A stretch of DNA of 64,000 nucleotides from Paenibacillus sp. PastM-3 (GCF_029893965.1 NZ_JARXXP010000016.1:62001-126000), one strand, 5' to 3'; counted from the stretch's first letter, positions 30,877 through 40,274 are shown. Made by a program: numbers and translations. Notes: generated by a model not told the origin, from the sequence alone.

Positions 30877-33009
30877 TTACATTTGTACCGATATACCGAG
30901 CAGAGGCTTCAGGAAGACCGCTTCAAATTCAGCCGCTTTGATCGGCTTGCTGAACAGATAACCCTGGGCTTCATGACAATGCTGCTGGCGCAAAAAGTGC
31001 AGCTGTTCCTTGTTCTCCACGCCTTCCGCCGTAACCTTCAGCTTCAGGTGATGGGCCATTGACGTAATCGTAGAAACAATAGCCGCATTGTTGCTGTCCT
31101 CCATTACATCAGAGACAAAGGAACGGTCAATCTTCAGCCGGTCTATCGGCATATTCTTCAGATAATGCAGCGAGCTGTACCCTGTGCCGAAGTCATCAAT
31201 GCTGATGAAAACACCCAGCCGCTTCAGGCGGTTAAGCTGGTCGAAAGCAGTCTCCTTGTCCAGGGTCATGCTCTCCGTGATCTCCAGATCGACATAACAC
31301 GGATCAAGTCCGATCTCCTGCAGAAGGGCGTCTATTTTGCCGGCGAGGTTCGGCTGCAGAAATTGGCGCATGGACAGGTTAATCGAGACGCAGATGTGCC
31401 TGTAGCCCGCCAGTTGCCATTCCTTGTTCTGCTGGCAGGCTGTTCGCAGCACCCAATCGCCGATCGGAACGATCAGGCCGCTCTCTTCGGCAATCGGGAT
31501 AAACTCGACGGGTGAGACAATCCCCCGTTTGGGATGCTCCCAGCGCAGCAGTGCCTCCATACCGACAATTTCTTCTGTTTCAAGCTGTACCTGAGGCTGA
31601 TAGACAAGATAGAATTCATTCCGCTCCAGCGCCCGGCGCAGATCATTTTCCAGCTTCAGCCGTTCTTTGGCCTTCATCTGCATGGACGGGATATAACGCC
31701 GGATTTCCACATTCTGCTCTTTGGCATTATGCACTGCCGTATCCGCATTCTGAATCAGCTGCTCTGCTGTATTTCCGTCTCCGGGATAAATGCTCATCCC
31801 CAGGCTTAACGAAATATGGTACTCTCCGGACTCGAGCTGCACGGGTGTTTCAAACAGCTGCAGCAGCTTGGACGCGCGGACCAGGCAGCTTTCAACCCCT
31901 GTCCGTTCTGTCATCAGGAACGCAAACTCATCCGCTCCCATACTGAACAGCTCCTCATGTGTCTTTACCTCATTCAGAATCCGCTGGGCTACGAGCTTCA
32001 GCAGAAGATCACCGGCATAATGCCCCAGAGAGTCATTAATGTTTTTGAAATGGTTGATGTTCATGATCACTACCGCCGAGAAACCGCTGTGACCTTTGGC
32101 TTTTTCAGTGCGGGCCATCATTTCTTCCACACGCTGCATCAGCTGCCGCCGGTTGGGCAGGCCTGTCAGATCATCATGATAAGCCAGATAGTTAATTCTT
32201 GCTTCAGCCTGCTGATTCTCATGAAACGGTTCTTCAATCGTCAGCCGGTAAACCCCGGTCAGCATCAGATAATAGGCGATCCCGCTGCTAAGCATACCAA
32301 AGAGATTATCCATCTCCCCCACGCTGAGCAGATTCATGAAAAATACCTGGGCCAGTGCAAAAAAGATTAAAGCACGGATAATAATGAGCATTGAAGCGGA
32401 TTTTTCAATTCTGCCCGGATATACGATCATTCCCACGCTAAGCAGATAGATAAGCAGAACCGCCATATCTACCAGATGCTTGACCGTACCAAGCCAGGAG
32501 TAAGCCTGTAATCCCGGTGTAAGGACATCACTGAATACCAGCACTAGCAGTGAGAGAGCGATAACGACAAGGGACACAGTAAGTACTTTTTTCTTGCCTC
32601 TTACGGATACCGGCTCGTCTTCCTTGCTGAATATAAACAGGATGCCGAAGGCGCTGGCCAGACGCGAGATGGTAAGCAGCCAGAGGGACTGGTCCGGACT
32701 AATAATTGAGGAGATTGCCGGTATGCCTACAAAGCTCAATGTGTGTAAAAAATCAAAGATGCACACCCCTAAAAACAAAGCGGAGATGTACAGTCTGGAT
32801 TTGGATAGTGTATCGGAGAAAAACAGGCTGCCTTGGGCAAAAATCGCAAAACCGAATGCTATATTGCAGCAGCCGATTATAAGATAGAGCGCCAGCATTA
32901 CATCCTGGTTCTCAATCTGGCTAAGCGGTGTACGGAAAATCTGAATCAGAAGGAACAGCACCGCCCCTAAAACTGCTGCCTGAATTGTCTTTTTCTCTTC
33001 TTGTCTCAT
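30877..33009 (-). CDS. Membrane GGDEF/EAL protein, probable c-di-GMP phosphodiesterase
   Basis: The product has 710 residues. Residues 1-260 form about eight membrane helices of a MASE-type sensor. A GGDEF domain follows (about 270-435) and then an EAL domain (about 445-700). The GGDEF signature reads SMGADEF: the second glycine is alanine, so cyclase activity may be weak or lost. The EAL domain keeps EALLRW, the metal motifs EITES and DDFGTGYSS, the KIDRSF lysine and AEGVE, so phosphodiesterase activity is expected. A degenerate cyclase domain can serve as a GTP sensor. GAGGGA lies before the ATG. It is a single gene. Confidence 0.9.
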   Translation of the reverse strand: MRQEEKKTIQAAVLGAVLFLLIQIFRTPLSQIENQDVMLALYLIIGCCNIAFGFAIFAQGSLFFSDTLSKSRLYISALFLGVCIFDFLHTLSFVGIPAISSIISPDQSLWLLTISRLASAFGILFIFSKEDEPVSVRGKKKVLTVSLVVIALSLLVLVFSDVLTPGLQAYSWLGTVKHLVDMAVLLIYLLSVGMIVYPGRIEKSASMLIIIRALIFFALAQVFFMNLLSVGEMDNLFGMLSSGIAYYLMLTGVYRLTIEEPFHENQQAEARINYLAYHDDLTGLPNRRQLMQRVEEMMARTEKAKGHSGFSAVVIMNINHFKNINDSLGHYAGDLLLKLVAQRILNEVKTHEELFSMGADEFAFLMTERTGVESCLVRASKLLQLFETPVQLESGEYHISLSLGMSIYPGDGNTAEQLIQNADTAVHNAKEQNVEIRRYIPSMQMKAKERLKLENDLRRALERNEFYLVYQPQVQLETEEIVGMEALLRWEHPKRGIVSPVEFIPIAEESGLIVPIGDWVLRTACQQNKEWQLAGYRHICVSINLSMRQFLQPNLAGKIDALLQEIGLDPCYVDLEITESMTLDKETAFDQLNRLKRLGVFISIDDFGTGYSSLHYLKNMPIDRLKIDRSFVSDVMEDSNNAAIVSTITSMAHHLKLKVTAEGVENKEQLHFLRQQHCHEAQGYLFSKPIKAAEFEAVFLKPLLGISVQM

Positions 33010-33120
33010 AAGTCCCTCGCGTCTGAAATGACATCTATGATTAGTATGGATAATGTATTCAAGCCCTTCTATAAATATCGGCTTTGAAGTCCTGTAAAGT
33101 TACATCCTCCCATACAATAT

Positions 33121-33160
33121 AAAAGAAAAAGCACTGCCCCCGATGAGAGGTCAGTGCTTC
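33121..33160 (-). terminator. Intrinsic terminator after the aldolase-like gene
   Basis: AAGCACTG and CAGTGCTT pair around a 15-base loop; on the minus strand TTTTTCTTTT follows. Confidence 0.75.
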
Positions 33161-33174
33161 TGCCCAGATAAAAG

Positions 33175-34134
33175 CTATTTATCCCCGAAAGTAACCTCAG
33201 GTGTTGTCAGCTTATCATAAAAGTCAACAGCCTTATCCTTGTCTTCCGATGACCGCAGTGCCATCGCCGACCGCGGATGCTCGTCCAGGGTACCCGTAAT
33301 CATGTACGGAATGATATATCCCCACTCTTCCTTTTCGCGGAGCGGAATCATCAGCTGCTCAATAATATCAAGCACCGGGCGCAGCGTATATTTCGTGTTC
33401 TTCAGGTGGGTAACCAGCAGTTCGGTCGGGCAGTTGCCCGCAGCACGCCCCATTCCGTAACAGGAGGCATCCAGCAGTTCTACTCCGAGCTCTGAGGCAA
33501 CAAGAGTATTGGAGAAGGCCAGCTGCAGGTTGTTATGAGTATGCACGCCCAGCCGTTTGTTCGGAAGGTGGGTTTTGAACTTGTCCACCAGGTATTTGAT
33601 GTCATTATGATCCAGGCTGCCGTATGAATCTACAATGTATACCACGTCTACAACGCTGTCGCGGATCATATCAAAGGCTTCCAGGAGCTCATTCTCCATT
33701 ACATTGGACAACGCCATAATATTAATGGTTGTTTCATATCCGCGGTCATGGAAAATCTGTACCAGCTGCAGCGCCTTGTCCACATCCTTGCTGTAGCAGG
33801 CCACACGGATCAGATCCAGCATGCTCTCGCTGCGCGGCAGAATATCATTTTCATCGACCCGGCCGATATCAACCAGCGCAGACAGTTTGGTATTGCCCTT
33901 CTGAGGGATAACCTTGCGCAGAAAATCATCATTCAGGAACCGCCAAGGTCCGGCGCTTTCCGCCCCCTTTAGCAGCTTAGGGGAATTTTTATAGCCGATT
34001 TCCATATATTCAACTCCAGCCTCGTTCAGACCGGCATACAATTTCTGTACAAACTCGACGCTAAAATCCCAGTTATTAACAAGTCCTCCGTCACGGATGG
34101 TACAATCGACAATTTTACTATGATTATTCTTCAC
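33175..34134 (-). CDS. DRE-TIM metallolyase family protein (aldolase/HMGL-like)
   Basis: This is a TIM-barrel protein of about 319 residues in the HMG-CoA lyase/isopropylmalate synthase superfamily. The opening DCTIRDGG is the metal motif, HTHNN provides further ligands near residue 200, and the segment GMGRAAGNCPTELL replaces the usual GxGxxAGN(A)xxE. No regulatory domain is attached. It resembles proteins often named aldolase catalytic domain-containing or 4-hydroxy-2-oxovalerate-aldolase-like; the real reaction is unknown. The GTG at 34134 with GGGAG eight bases upstream is preferred to an ATG at 34194. It is divergent from feoA. Confidence 0.75.
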   Translation of the reverse strand: MKNNHSKIVDCTIRDGGLVNNWDFSVEFVQKLYAGLNEAGVEYMEIGYKNSPKLLKGAESAGPWRFLNDDFLRKVIPQKGNTKLSALVDIGRVDENDILPRSESMLDLIRVACYSKDVDKALQLVQIFHDRGYETTINIMALSNVMENELLEAFDMIRDSVVDVVYIVDSYGSLDHNDIKYLVDKFKTHLPNKRLGVHTHNNLQLAFSNTLVASELGVELLDASCYGMGRAAGNCPTELLVTHLKNTKYTLRPVLDIIEQLMIPLREKEEWGYIIPYMITGTLDEHPRSAMALRSSEDKDKAVDFYDKLTTPEVTFGDK

Positions 34135-34294
34135 AATTTGTTCTCCCTTCAGCGTATCCTTCATTATTTCCGCCAGCATAAGCTTACTATGCAATCATTA
34201 TCGTACAATCATACTTTAATGAAGAATAGAATGTAAAGATTATTCTGCTATCTTCCATATCTGTTTTCAATCCGAACGGCCGTGATTAAAATCA

Positions 34295-34355
34295 TGGACA
34301 GAACCCGGACAAAATGCTACATTACAAGAAATTAATGAGATTGATTATCAGTCTC
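34295..34355 (+). promoter_or_regulatory. feo promoter with Fur box
   Basis: TGGACA (34295-34300) and TACATT (34318-34323) are 17 bases apart. GAGATTGATTATCAGTCTC at 34337-34355 is a near-perfect palindrome that matches 14 of 19 positions of the Fur box GATAATGATAATCATTATC. It lies just after the predicted start site, in a position to block transcription when iron is plentiful. A second partial match (GATAATGATTGC on the minus strand) is at 34191-34202. Confidence 0.8.
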
Positions 34356-34372
34356 TTTTGGAGGGATTATTA

Positions 34373-34615
34373 ATGGCCTCTACATCCTGCTCTTTACTTC
34401 GCTTACAACCGGGCTCGTCAGGTTCCATTTATAGAATTGAAGGTATGAATCCTATTCTGCGGCGGCGTCTTGCAGATCTTGGGGTGTCGGAAGGCGTTAT
34501 GATTTCCCTGAAAGGTAAAGGCCCCTTCATGGGCCCTATCACACTGGAGTGTAACGGGCAGCTGTTTGCCATTCGCCGGAAGGAAGCTTCCCGGATTGAG
34601 GTGAACGTATCATGA
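34373..34615 (+). CDS. feoA: Ferrous iron transport protein A
   Basis: This is a small cytoplasmic SH3-like protein of 80 residues, needed for FeoB function. The sequence carries the family segments RRRLADLGVSEG, LKGKGPFMGPITLE and FAIRRKEASRI. The ATG at 34373 has GGAGGG at good spacing. It overlaps feoB by four bases (ATGA). Fur control is indicated by the box at 34337-34355. Confidence 0.92.
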   Translation: MASTSCSLLRLQPGSSGSIYRIEGMNPILRRRLADLGVSEGVMISLKGKGPFMGPITLECNGQLFAIRRKEASRIEVNVS

Positions 34616-36624
34616 GCTCAGTTGCTCTTGTAGGCAACCCTAATACCGGGAAAACATCGCTTTTTAACACGCTGACCTCCTCTTACGAATATGTCGGGAA
34701 CTGGGCGGGTGTAACCGTCGAGAAAAAAGTCGGCAGCCTGAAGAACGGGGCCGGCAAGCTGATCGATCTGCCCGGGATTTACTCCCTTCATCCGCTCTCC
34801 CGCGATGAGGGCGTGGCTGCGCAGTATCTAATCGAAGAATCTCCGGAAGCCTTGGTTAACATCGTTGACGCTTCACAGCTGGAGCGCAATCTGCTCCTCA
34901 CCCTGCAGCTCCTTGAGTATGGAAAGCCTACTGTGCTGGGCCTCAATATGATTGACGTTGCCAAAGCGCGCGGTATTCAGGTCAGCCCTGAAATCCTGCA
35001 GAAGCAGCTGGGCATTCCAGTCCTTCCGCTCATCGCCAGAACCGGCAAAGGCAGCGGTGAGGTGCTTACTGTCCTGAAGGAAACCTCCAGCATTCCGCCG
35101 GTAAGCTTCCGGCTTGATTACGGGGAACTTGTTGAGCAGGCCATCCAGGCTATCGAGCATGAGCTGCAGCAGACCGCCGGCTTACCGAACCACCGCTGGA
35201 TTGCTCTTCAGCTGATGGAGCAGAACCCGGTAGTCCTGGAGCTGCTGCGCAAACGCCTTGATACCGGACGCCTGCTTGGCATCTGCGATGCTGTGCAGAG
35301 CGAGCTGCAAAGCCGTAAGCTGGCCCTGACGTTGCCTCAATGGATCCGTTCAACCCGCAAGGAATATATTCATTCCTTATGCCTTGAAGCAATGGATACA
35401 ACTGCCCAGAAACCGCATACGCTGACGGAAAGACTGGACTCCATTCTTACTCACCGTTATTTTGGACTGCCTTTGTTCCTTGTATTTATGTATGCCATGT
35501 TCAAAGCCACCTTTGACTGGGTTGGCGGCCCCCTCTCCGATATTGTTGACGGCTTCATAGCCGGCCCGTTCAGTGACGGTGCCAACTCTCTGCTCCAGAG
35601 TATCGGGGCTTCAGAATTCACCCATGCGCTGATTGTGGACGGTATTATCGGCGGTGTGGGCGGTGTAATTGTATTTGTTCCGCAGATCTTTATCCTGTTC
35701 CTGATGATTTCCTTCCTGGAAGACTCGGGATACATGGCCCGTGTGTGTCTGCTCATGGACAGTACTATGGAACGGATGGGGCTGAACGGAAAGGCCTTTA
35801 TTCCCTTTATTATTGGCTTCGGCTGCAACGTTCCGGCGATAATGGCTGCGCGCAGCATCGAACAGCCTAAAGACCGGATGCTGACAACCCTGCTCATGCC
35901 GCTGATGTCCTGCTCTGCCCGGCTGCCGGTTTATCTCCTGTTTGCAGCTGTATTCTTCCCGGCCCAGCAAGCTACTGCAGTCCTGGCAATGTATGTGATG
36001 GGCGTTGTCTTTGCTCTGATATTGTGCAAGCTGTTTTCGAAGCACTTATTCAAGAATGAGTCCTCCGTATTTATCATTGAACTGCCCCCTTACCGCATGC
36101 CGCAGCTGAAGACACTCGGCCGCAGCACCTGGGAGAAAGGAAAAGGGTTCCTGCGCAAAGCGGGAACGATCATTCTTGCAGGCTCAGTCATTATCTGGCT
36201 GATGTCCTATGCAGGTCCAACCGGCTTCAATGTGGATATGGATCACAGCTTCCTGGCCAAATTCGGCGGGCTGATAGCACCAGTCCTGCAGCCGCTCGGC
36301 TTCGGAACCTGGCAGGCCGGATCGACGCTGGTTCCAGGCTTCCTGGCCAAAGAGGTGGTTGTGTCCACGATGAATATCATTTACCACACTCCGGATAACG
36401 CCGGGCTGGAAAATCAAATTGCACAAGTGTTTACACCGCTTAGCTCCATCAGCTTCATGGCCTTTATTCTGCTGTATATCCCTTGCCTGGCTACTGTAGG
36501 TGTAATCAAGAAGGAGACAGCGTCCTGGAAGTGGACTTTCTTTTCTATGGGCTATTCACTGGCGCTGGCGTATCTGGTGTCGCTCATTATTTTTCAAGGC
36601 GGACGGTTACTCGGATGGTCGTAA
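34612..36624 (+). CDS. feoB: Ferrous iron transporter FeoB
   Basis: FeoB imports ferrous iron through the membrane, using an attached G domain. The product has 670 residues. The G domain has G1 GNPNTGKTS, G3 DLPG and G4 NMID, and the switch region NWAGVTVEKK is typical. A helical linker follows, then about ten membrane segments from residue 285 including two Gate regions and the conserved CNVPAIMAARS motif. The start overlaps feoA by ATGA. A Cys-rich accessory protein follows after 38 bases. Induction in iron limitation is expected from the Fur box. Confidence 0.95.
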   Translation: MSSVALVGNPNTGKTSLFNTLTSSYEYVGNWAGVTVEKKVGSLKNGAGKLIDLPGIYSLHPLSRDEGVAAQYLIEESPEALVNIVDASQLERNLLLTLQLLEYGKPTVLGLNMIDVAKARGIQVSPEILQKQLGIPVLPLIARTGKGSGEVLTVLKETSSIPPVSFRLDYGELVEQAIQAIEHELQQTAGLPNHRWIALQLMEQNPVVLELLRKRLDTGRLLGICDAVQSELQSRKLALTLPQWIRSTRKEYIHSLCLEAMDTTAQKPHTLTERLDSILTHRYFGLPLFLVFMYAMFKATFDWVGGPLSDIVDGFIAGPFSDGANSLLQSIGASEFTHALIVDGIIGGVGGVIVFVPQIFILFLMISFLEDSGYMARVCLLMDSTMERMGLNGKAFIPFIIGFGCNVPAIMAARSIEQPKDRMLTTLLMPLMSCSARLPVYLLFAAVFFPAQQATAVLAMYVMGVVFALILCKLFSKHLFKNESSVFIIELPPYRMPQLKTLGRSTWEKGKGFLRKAGTIILAGSVIIWLMSYAGPTGFNVDMDHSFLAKFGGLIAPVLQPLGFGTWQAGSTLVPGFLAKEVVVSTMNIIYHTPDNAGLENQIAQVFTPLSSISFMAFILLYIPCLATVGVIKKETASWKWTFFSMGYSLALAYLVSLIIFQGGRLLGWS

Positions 36625-36662
36625 AGATCTGGGATGGTCATGGAGAAAGCGGGGAATAAATA

Positions 36663-36845
36663 ATGATAGTCAATATTGTGATTGTAGCTGCTGTTTTCGG
36701 TTATTCCGGTTGGATGATCTACCGTCATGTGCAGAAAGGCAAGCAAGGGGCCTGTGCGGGCTGTGACAAAAGCAAGAGCTGCTCGGCAGCCTCGCTGGAT
36801 TCGCCTTTCTCCTGCAGCTCAGGGGCGGCTGACGGCAAACTGTAG
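36663..36845 (+). CDS. FeoB-associated Cys-rich membrane protein
   Basis: The product has 60 residues with one N-terminal transmembrane helix (MIVNIVIVAAVFGYSGWMIY) and a cytoplasmic tail with CAGC, C and C residues (CAGCDKSKSC). This matches the FeoB-associated Cys-rich family (PF12669) and the gene position at the end of the feo operon. It may bind or hand over iron or help assemble FeoB, by analogy with FeoC. Confidence 0.85.
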   Translation: MIVNIVIVAAVFGYSGWMIYRHVQKGKQGACAGCDKSKSCSAASLDSPFSCSSGAADGKL

Positions 36846-36867
36846 GGCTGCCAACTTCATACAGCAG

Positions 36868-36893
36868 GTTTAAACACTTTGGTATCGGGGTAT
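36868..36893 (+). promoter_or_regulatory. Sigma-B-like promoter
   Basis: GTTTAA (36868-36873) and GGGTAT (36888-36893) are separated by 14 bases and match the Bacillus sigma-B consensus GTTTAA-N12-15-GGGTAT exactly. The predicted start is about 40 bases ahead of the small gene at 36943. Confidence 0.6.
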
Positions 36894-36942
36894 GTTTGTT
36901 ATAAGCAATTGCAGCTAGACCACTACCTAAGGAGGAATAACT

Positions 36943-37080
36943 ATGAATACGAAAAAAACGTTATTTACTACCGCAGCTTTGGGAGCAGTATATTTGCTTA
37001 GAAACAAAGACACCCGGAACAAGTTAATGAATGGCATCCAGTCCTTCACTAATCAGGTTAAGGCTAAACGTAACGGCTGA
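36943..37080 (+). CDS. Small basic protein (45 residues), probable stress gene
   Basis: The ATG at 36943 is preceded by AAGGAGGAAT. The product begins MNTKKTLFTTAALGAVYLL, giving one hydrophobic stretch, followed by a basic, amphipathic tail (RNKDTRNKLMNG..., QVKAKRNG). A sigma-B-like promoter lies upstream and a strong terminator downstream at 37131-37167, so it is a complete unit. No family assigned. It may be a small membrane-associated stress protein. Confidence 0.65.
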   Translation: MNTKKTLFTTAALGAVYLLRNKDTRNKLMNGIQSFTNQVKAKRNG

Positions 37081-37130
37081 ACCAACTCAGCCCGCACGCA
37101 GGAATTCGTCAATCACAGCTAATGCTAATA

Positions 37131-37167
37131 AGCCGTAAAGTCCGTTCTCCGGACTTTACGGCTTTTT
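37131..37167 (+). terminator. Bidirectional intrinsic terminator
   Basis: AGCCGTAAAGTCCG and CGGACTTTACGGCT pair perfectly around a 4-base loop and are followed by TTTTTG. It lies between the small gene and pepA, which converge. Confidence 0.9.
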
Positions 37168-37193
37168 GTTGGCCAATTGTTTCCATGCCCTCC

Positions 37194-38714
37194 CTACCTG
37201 CGCCCAGGCAGGCCCGGACCGGATTCCCCGCTAAGCCCCAGGAGATATTCCAGCAGCGTCCGGACCATGACTCCCGTGGCTCCCTTGGGATTGACGCCCC
37301 GCTCCTTGGACAGAAATGCCGTACCGGCTATATCCAGATGAATCCACGGACTCCCTTCGGCAAACTCGCCGATAAACAGCCCTGCTGTAGAAGCCCCGCC
37401 GAATCGGCCGGCAGCATTGCGGATGTCTGCCACCTCGCTTCTCAGCATCTCGCGGAACTCGGGGTATACCGGAAGCTGCCAGATCTGCTCCCCTGATCTC
37501 TTGGAGGCATCCAGCAGCTCCTGCAAAAACTGTTCGTCGTTAGTAACAGCACCGGTAGCAATATCCCCCAGGATAGACAGAACAACCCCTGTAAGCGTAG
37601 CTACGTCAATGAGCCGTTCTGCTCCCCATTCCCGGGCATAGGTCAATGCATCACCGAGGACCACCCTGCCCTCGGCATCTGTGTTCAGTACCTCTACCGT
37701 CTTTCCGCTCAGCGTAGGAATGACATCACCCGGTTTGAATGCTCCTGCAGAAGGCATATTCTCGGCGGCAGGAATGACCATGACTACATTGATCTGCGGC
37801 CGCAATCTGCCGAGCGCTTCAATGACACCGAGCACAGTCGCTGCACCGCCCATATCGCTGATCATATCCTCCATCCCCGGTGCCCGCTTGAGCGAAATAC
37901 CGCCGGTATCAAAGGTGATTCCTTTGCCTATAATACCTGTAACATTACTCCATTCACTGGCTCCCTGATAACGGATGACAATCATCCGCGGGGGATGTAC
38001 ACTGCCCTTGCCGACAGCAAATAGCCCCCCCATCCCCTTCTGCTCAATCTCCCGTTCATCCAGCACCTCTGCCGGTAGTCCATGACGCTCAGCTATTTCA
38101 ATGGCAGCTGCCGCAAGCCTGGAGGGGGTCAGCAGATTACCGGGGAGATTAGTCAGCTCACGGGCCAGATTGGTTGCATCCGCAAAAGCCGACCCCCGCT
38201 GTATTCCCCTACGCCAGCTTTGTTCCAGCGCATTTTCTGCAGGGAGCTGCGGCTGTATCTTAACTGTTGACGGCCCCTTATAGGAAGCCTGCTCCTGCTT
38301 GTAATGCTTCCTGCGGTATCCGCCCAGCAACAGCCCTTCTGTTAGTGCCTGTGCCGCCGTTATCCCCTGAGCCAGCAGATATTCAGGTATCTCAATGGTA
38401 AGCACTGCAGCCTTCATCCGGACAGCCACCCGGGAGATATGTGCCGCAAGCACTCTGAGCTCACCCGCACCGGGAAGCTCCTTTCCGCTTCCGGCCAAAA
38501 TAACTGCAGAGTATTTGGATTGATCCGCTAACGGAAGTATATAAGTCTGATTCAGCTTGCCCGCAAAAAGCCCTGTTTTGGCCACAAGCTCTATACCCTT
38601 TTTCCTTTCTGCCGCAAGGCTGCCGCCATCCAGCTCTGCCTCGGATACTATAATACATAACACTTCACCTTCTGACCCGGCAGACAGGTCTCCGTTATTC
38701 CATTCAATATTCAT
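37194..38714 (-). CDS. pepA: Leucyl aminopeptidase (M17)
   Basis: This is a cytoplasmic two-metal aminopeptidase of about 506 residues. The N-terminal macro-like domain (1-165) is followed by the catalytic domain with GKGITFDTGG (lysine and aspartate ligands), VIPAAENMPSAGA and the M17 signature NTDAEGRVVLGDAL. It cleaves N-terminal residues during peptide turnover. The ATG at 38714 has GGAGG at good spacing; an in-frame codon six residues upstream lacks it. It converges with the small stress gene. Confidence 0.93.
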   Translation of the reverse strand: MNIEWNNGDLSAGSEGEVLCIIVSEAELDGGSLAAERKKGIELVAKTGLFAGKLNQTYILPLADQSKYSAVILAGSGKELPGAGELRVLAAHISRVAVRMKAAVLTIEIPEYLLAQGITAAQALTEGLLLGGYRRKHYKQEQASYKGPSTVKIQPQLPAENALEQSWRRGIQRGSAFADATNLARELTNLPGNLLTPSRLAAAAIEIAERHGLPAEVLDEREIEQKGMGGLFAVGKGSVHPPRMIVIRYQGASEWSNVTGIIGKGITFDTGGISLKRAPGMEDMISDMGGAATVLGVIEALGRLRPQINVVMVIPAAENMPSAGAFKPGDVIPTLSGKTVEVLNTDAEGRVVLGDALTYAREWGAERLIDVATLTGVVLSILGDIATGAVTNDEQFLQELLDASKRSGEQIWQLPVYPEFREMLRSEVADIRNAAGRFGGASTAGLFIGEFAEGSPWIHLDIAGTAFLSKERGVNPKGATGVMVRTLLEYLLGLSGESGPGLPGRR

Positions 38715-38858
38715 GGTCTTTCCTCCCGCCATTCATGAAGCCTGCGGACCCTGGTCACGCAGATAAGGCTGACTTCCCGCACCAGCCGTGCAATACAGGA
38801 ATCAGCCTCTTAAAGATCATTATATTATAATGCATGGCCCGCTCAGATAACAGCCCTT

Positions 38859-39959
38859 CTATTGTATAAGGGGCAGGGAGATGACAAACCGTGTGCCCAC
38901 ATTGATTCTGCTGCTGACCGAAATGCAGCCTCCGTGGTTCTTAATAATCCGGTCACTGACGGACAGCCCGAGTCCTGTCCCATTCTCCTTGGTAGTGAAA
39001 AAGGGGTTAAACAGCCGGTCAAGCGTACAAATATCCATCCCTTTCCCATTATCAGAGATGAAAATGCGGACCTCTGCACCTTCTCTGCGGGCCCCGACCT
39101 CAATTTTGCCTATACAATCACCCGCTCGCTCTGTAATCGCTTCCATTGCATTTCTTATCATATTCAGCACTACCTGTTTCATTTGCTTGGCATCTCCGGA
39201 TATGATCATATTATCATGAAACGGATGGAGATCAATCTGGCAGCCCTTCATCAAGGCCTCGCTCTCCGTAAGCAGTACCACCTCTTTAAGCAATGCCGAT
39301 ACAGGAATCAGGGTTACCTGCGGGGCAGAGGGTTTGGATGATGTCAGAAACTCATGAATAATGTCATTGGCCCGGTCAATTTCTGCGAGAATAATCTTGG
39401 CATATTCCTCCTTGCCCAGTTGATGCAGATGGGGATGAAGGAGTTGGATAAACCCGCGGATTGCCGTCAGCGGATTCCGGATCTCATGTGCAATAGAGGC
39501 GGATAATTTGCCCAGCATAGCAAGACTATCATTCTGATAAGCGGTCTGCTCGATCAGCTTATAATCTGAAATTTCCTTAAACGTATACAGGTAGCTTCCC
39601 TTCATCTGTTCACCGGTATGCAGAGTTACACGCCAGTAGCGGCCATATTCATCGACAAATTCATAATTCGGCTTACCCCTCTGCACCATTTCCCGGTATC
39701 CGCGCAGTACCTGCTTTTTCTTAAAGCGGTTCAGCTGAATATTCGCCAGCAGGTGAGTCATTGTGCAGCCCAGAAGGGAATGGCGCGGCAGCTCAAGTAT
39801 GCCGTACATTTGTTTATTTAGAAAGGTCAAAACCCCATCTTCATCAAACAGCATAATTCCACTGTCAATGTGCTCCAGCACATCCTCATATGTAGAGTTC
39901 ATCATCATGGATTGAAACGTTCTTGGCAAAAGCAGGCTTTCCTGAAATTGGCTTATCAC
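38859..39959 (-). CDS. PAS-containing sensor histidine kinase (sporulation Kin-like)
   Basis: This is a soluble histidine kinase of 366 residues. A PAS domain (about 25-130) is followed by the HisKA phosphoacceptor HEIRNPLTAIRGF (about residue 158) and an ATPase with NMIRNAMEAI, DNGKGMD and GTGLGLSVSDRI. There is no membrane segment. Bacillus phosphorelay kinases such as KinA and KinE are built this way and their genes often stand alone without a response regulator, as here. The start is GTG at 39959 with GGGGGAA upstream. A role in feeding Spo0F is plausible but not shown. Confidence 0.85.
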   Translation of the reverse strand: MISQFQESLLLPRTFQSMMMNSTYEDVLEHIDSGIMLFDEDGVLTFLNKQMYGILELPRHSLLGCTMTHLLANIQLNRFKKKQVLRGYREMVQRGKPNYEFVDEYGRYWRVTLHTGEQMKGSYLYTFKEISDYKLIEQTAYQNDSLAMLGKLSASIAHEIRNPLTAIRGFIQLLHPHLHQLGKEEYAKIILAEIDRANDIIHEFLTSSKPSAPQVTLIPVSALLKEVVLLTESEALMKGCQIDLHPFHDNMIISGDAKQMKQVVLNMIRNAMEAITERAGDCIGKIEVGARREGAEVRIFISDNGKGMDICTLDRLFNPFFTTKENGTGLGLSVSDRIIKNHGGCISVSSRINVGTRFVISLPLIQ

Positions 39960-40240
39960 GATACGAAGTTCCCCCTTTTACTGCATTTGGCATAGACGCT
40001 TAAGCGACATCAAGTTACTATGTAAATGAGTATATGACGAAGCCGCCAGAACATTCGGAAATCGTATTATATTATCCAACCGTTTCAACTATATTCCAAT
40101 CATATCCAAGAGAAGAAGACAACGCAATCAGAGAAACTGTCGAATGGCAAAAAACTTGTTAAAATGATTCTTAAGGCATAGTAATTTTATCGCGACTCTC
40201 GCTTAACAGCGGAAAACCCGGTTTTATTTATAAATCCATG
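39960..40240. other. Intergenic region upstream of the histidine kinase
   Basis: About 280 bases with no open frame of interest. It should carry the kinase promoter, but no strong promoter is obvious; the only clear structure is the terminator that follows. Confidence 0.4.
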
Positions 40241-40274
40241 CCAAAGAGGCCCCGCTTATGCGGGGCCTCTTTGG
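40241..40274 (-). terminator. Intrinsic terminator after the Cys-motif protein
   Basis: CCAAAGAGGCCCCGC and GCGGGGCCTCTTTGG pair over 15 bases around a 4-base loop, 80 bases downstream of the stop at 40356. Confidence 0.75.
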
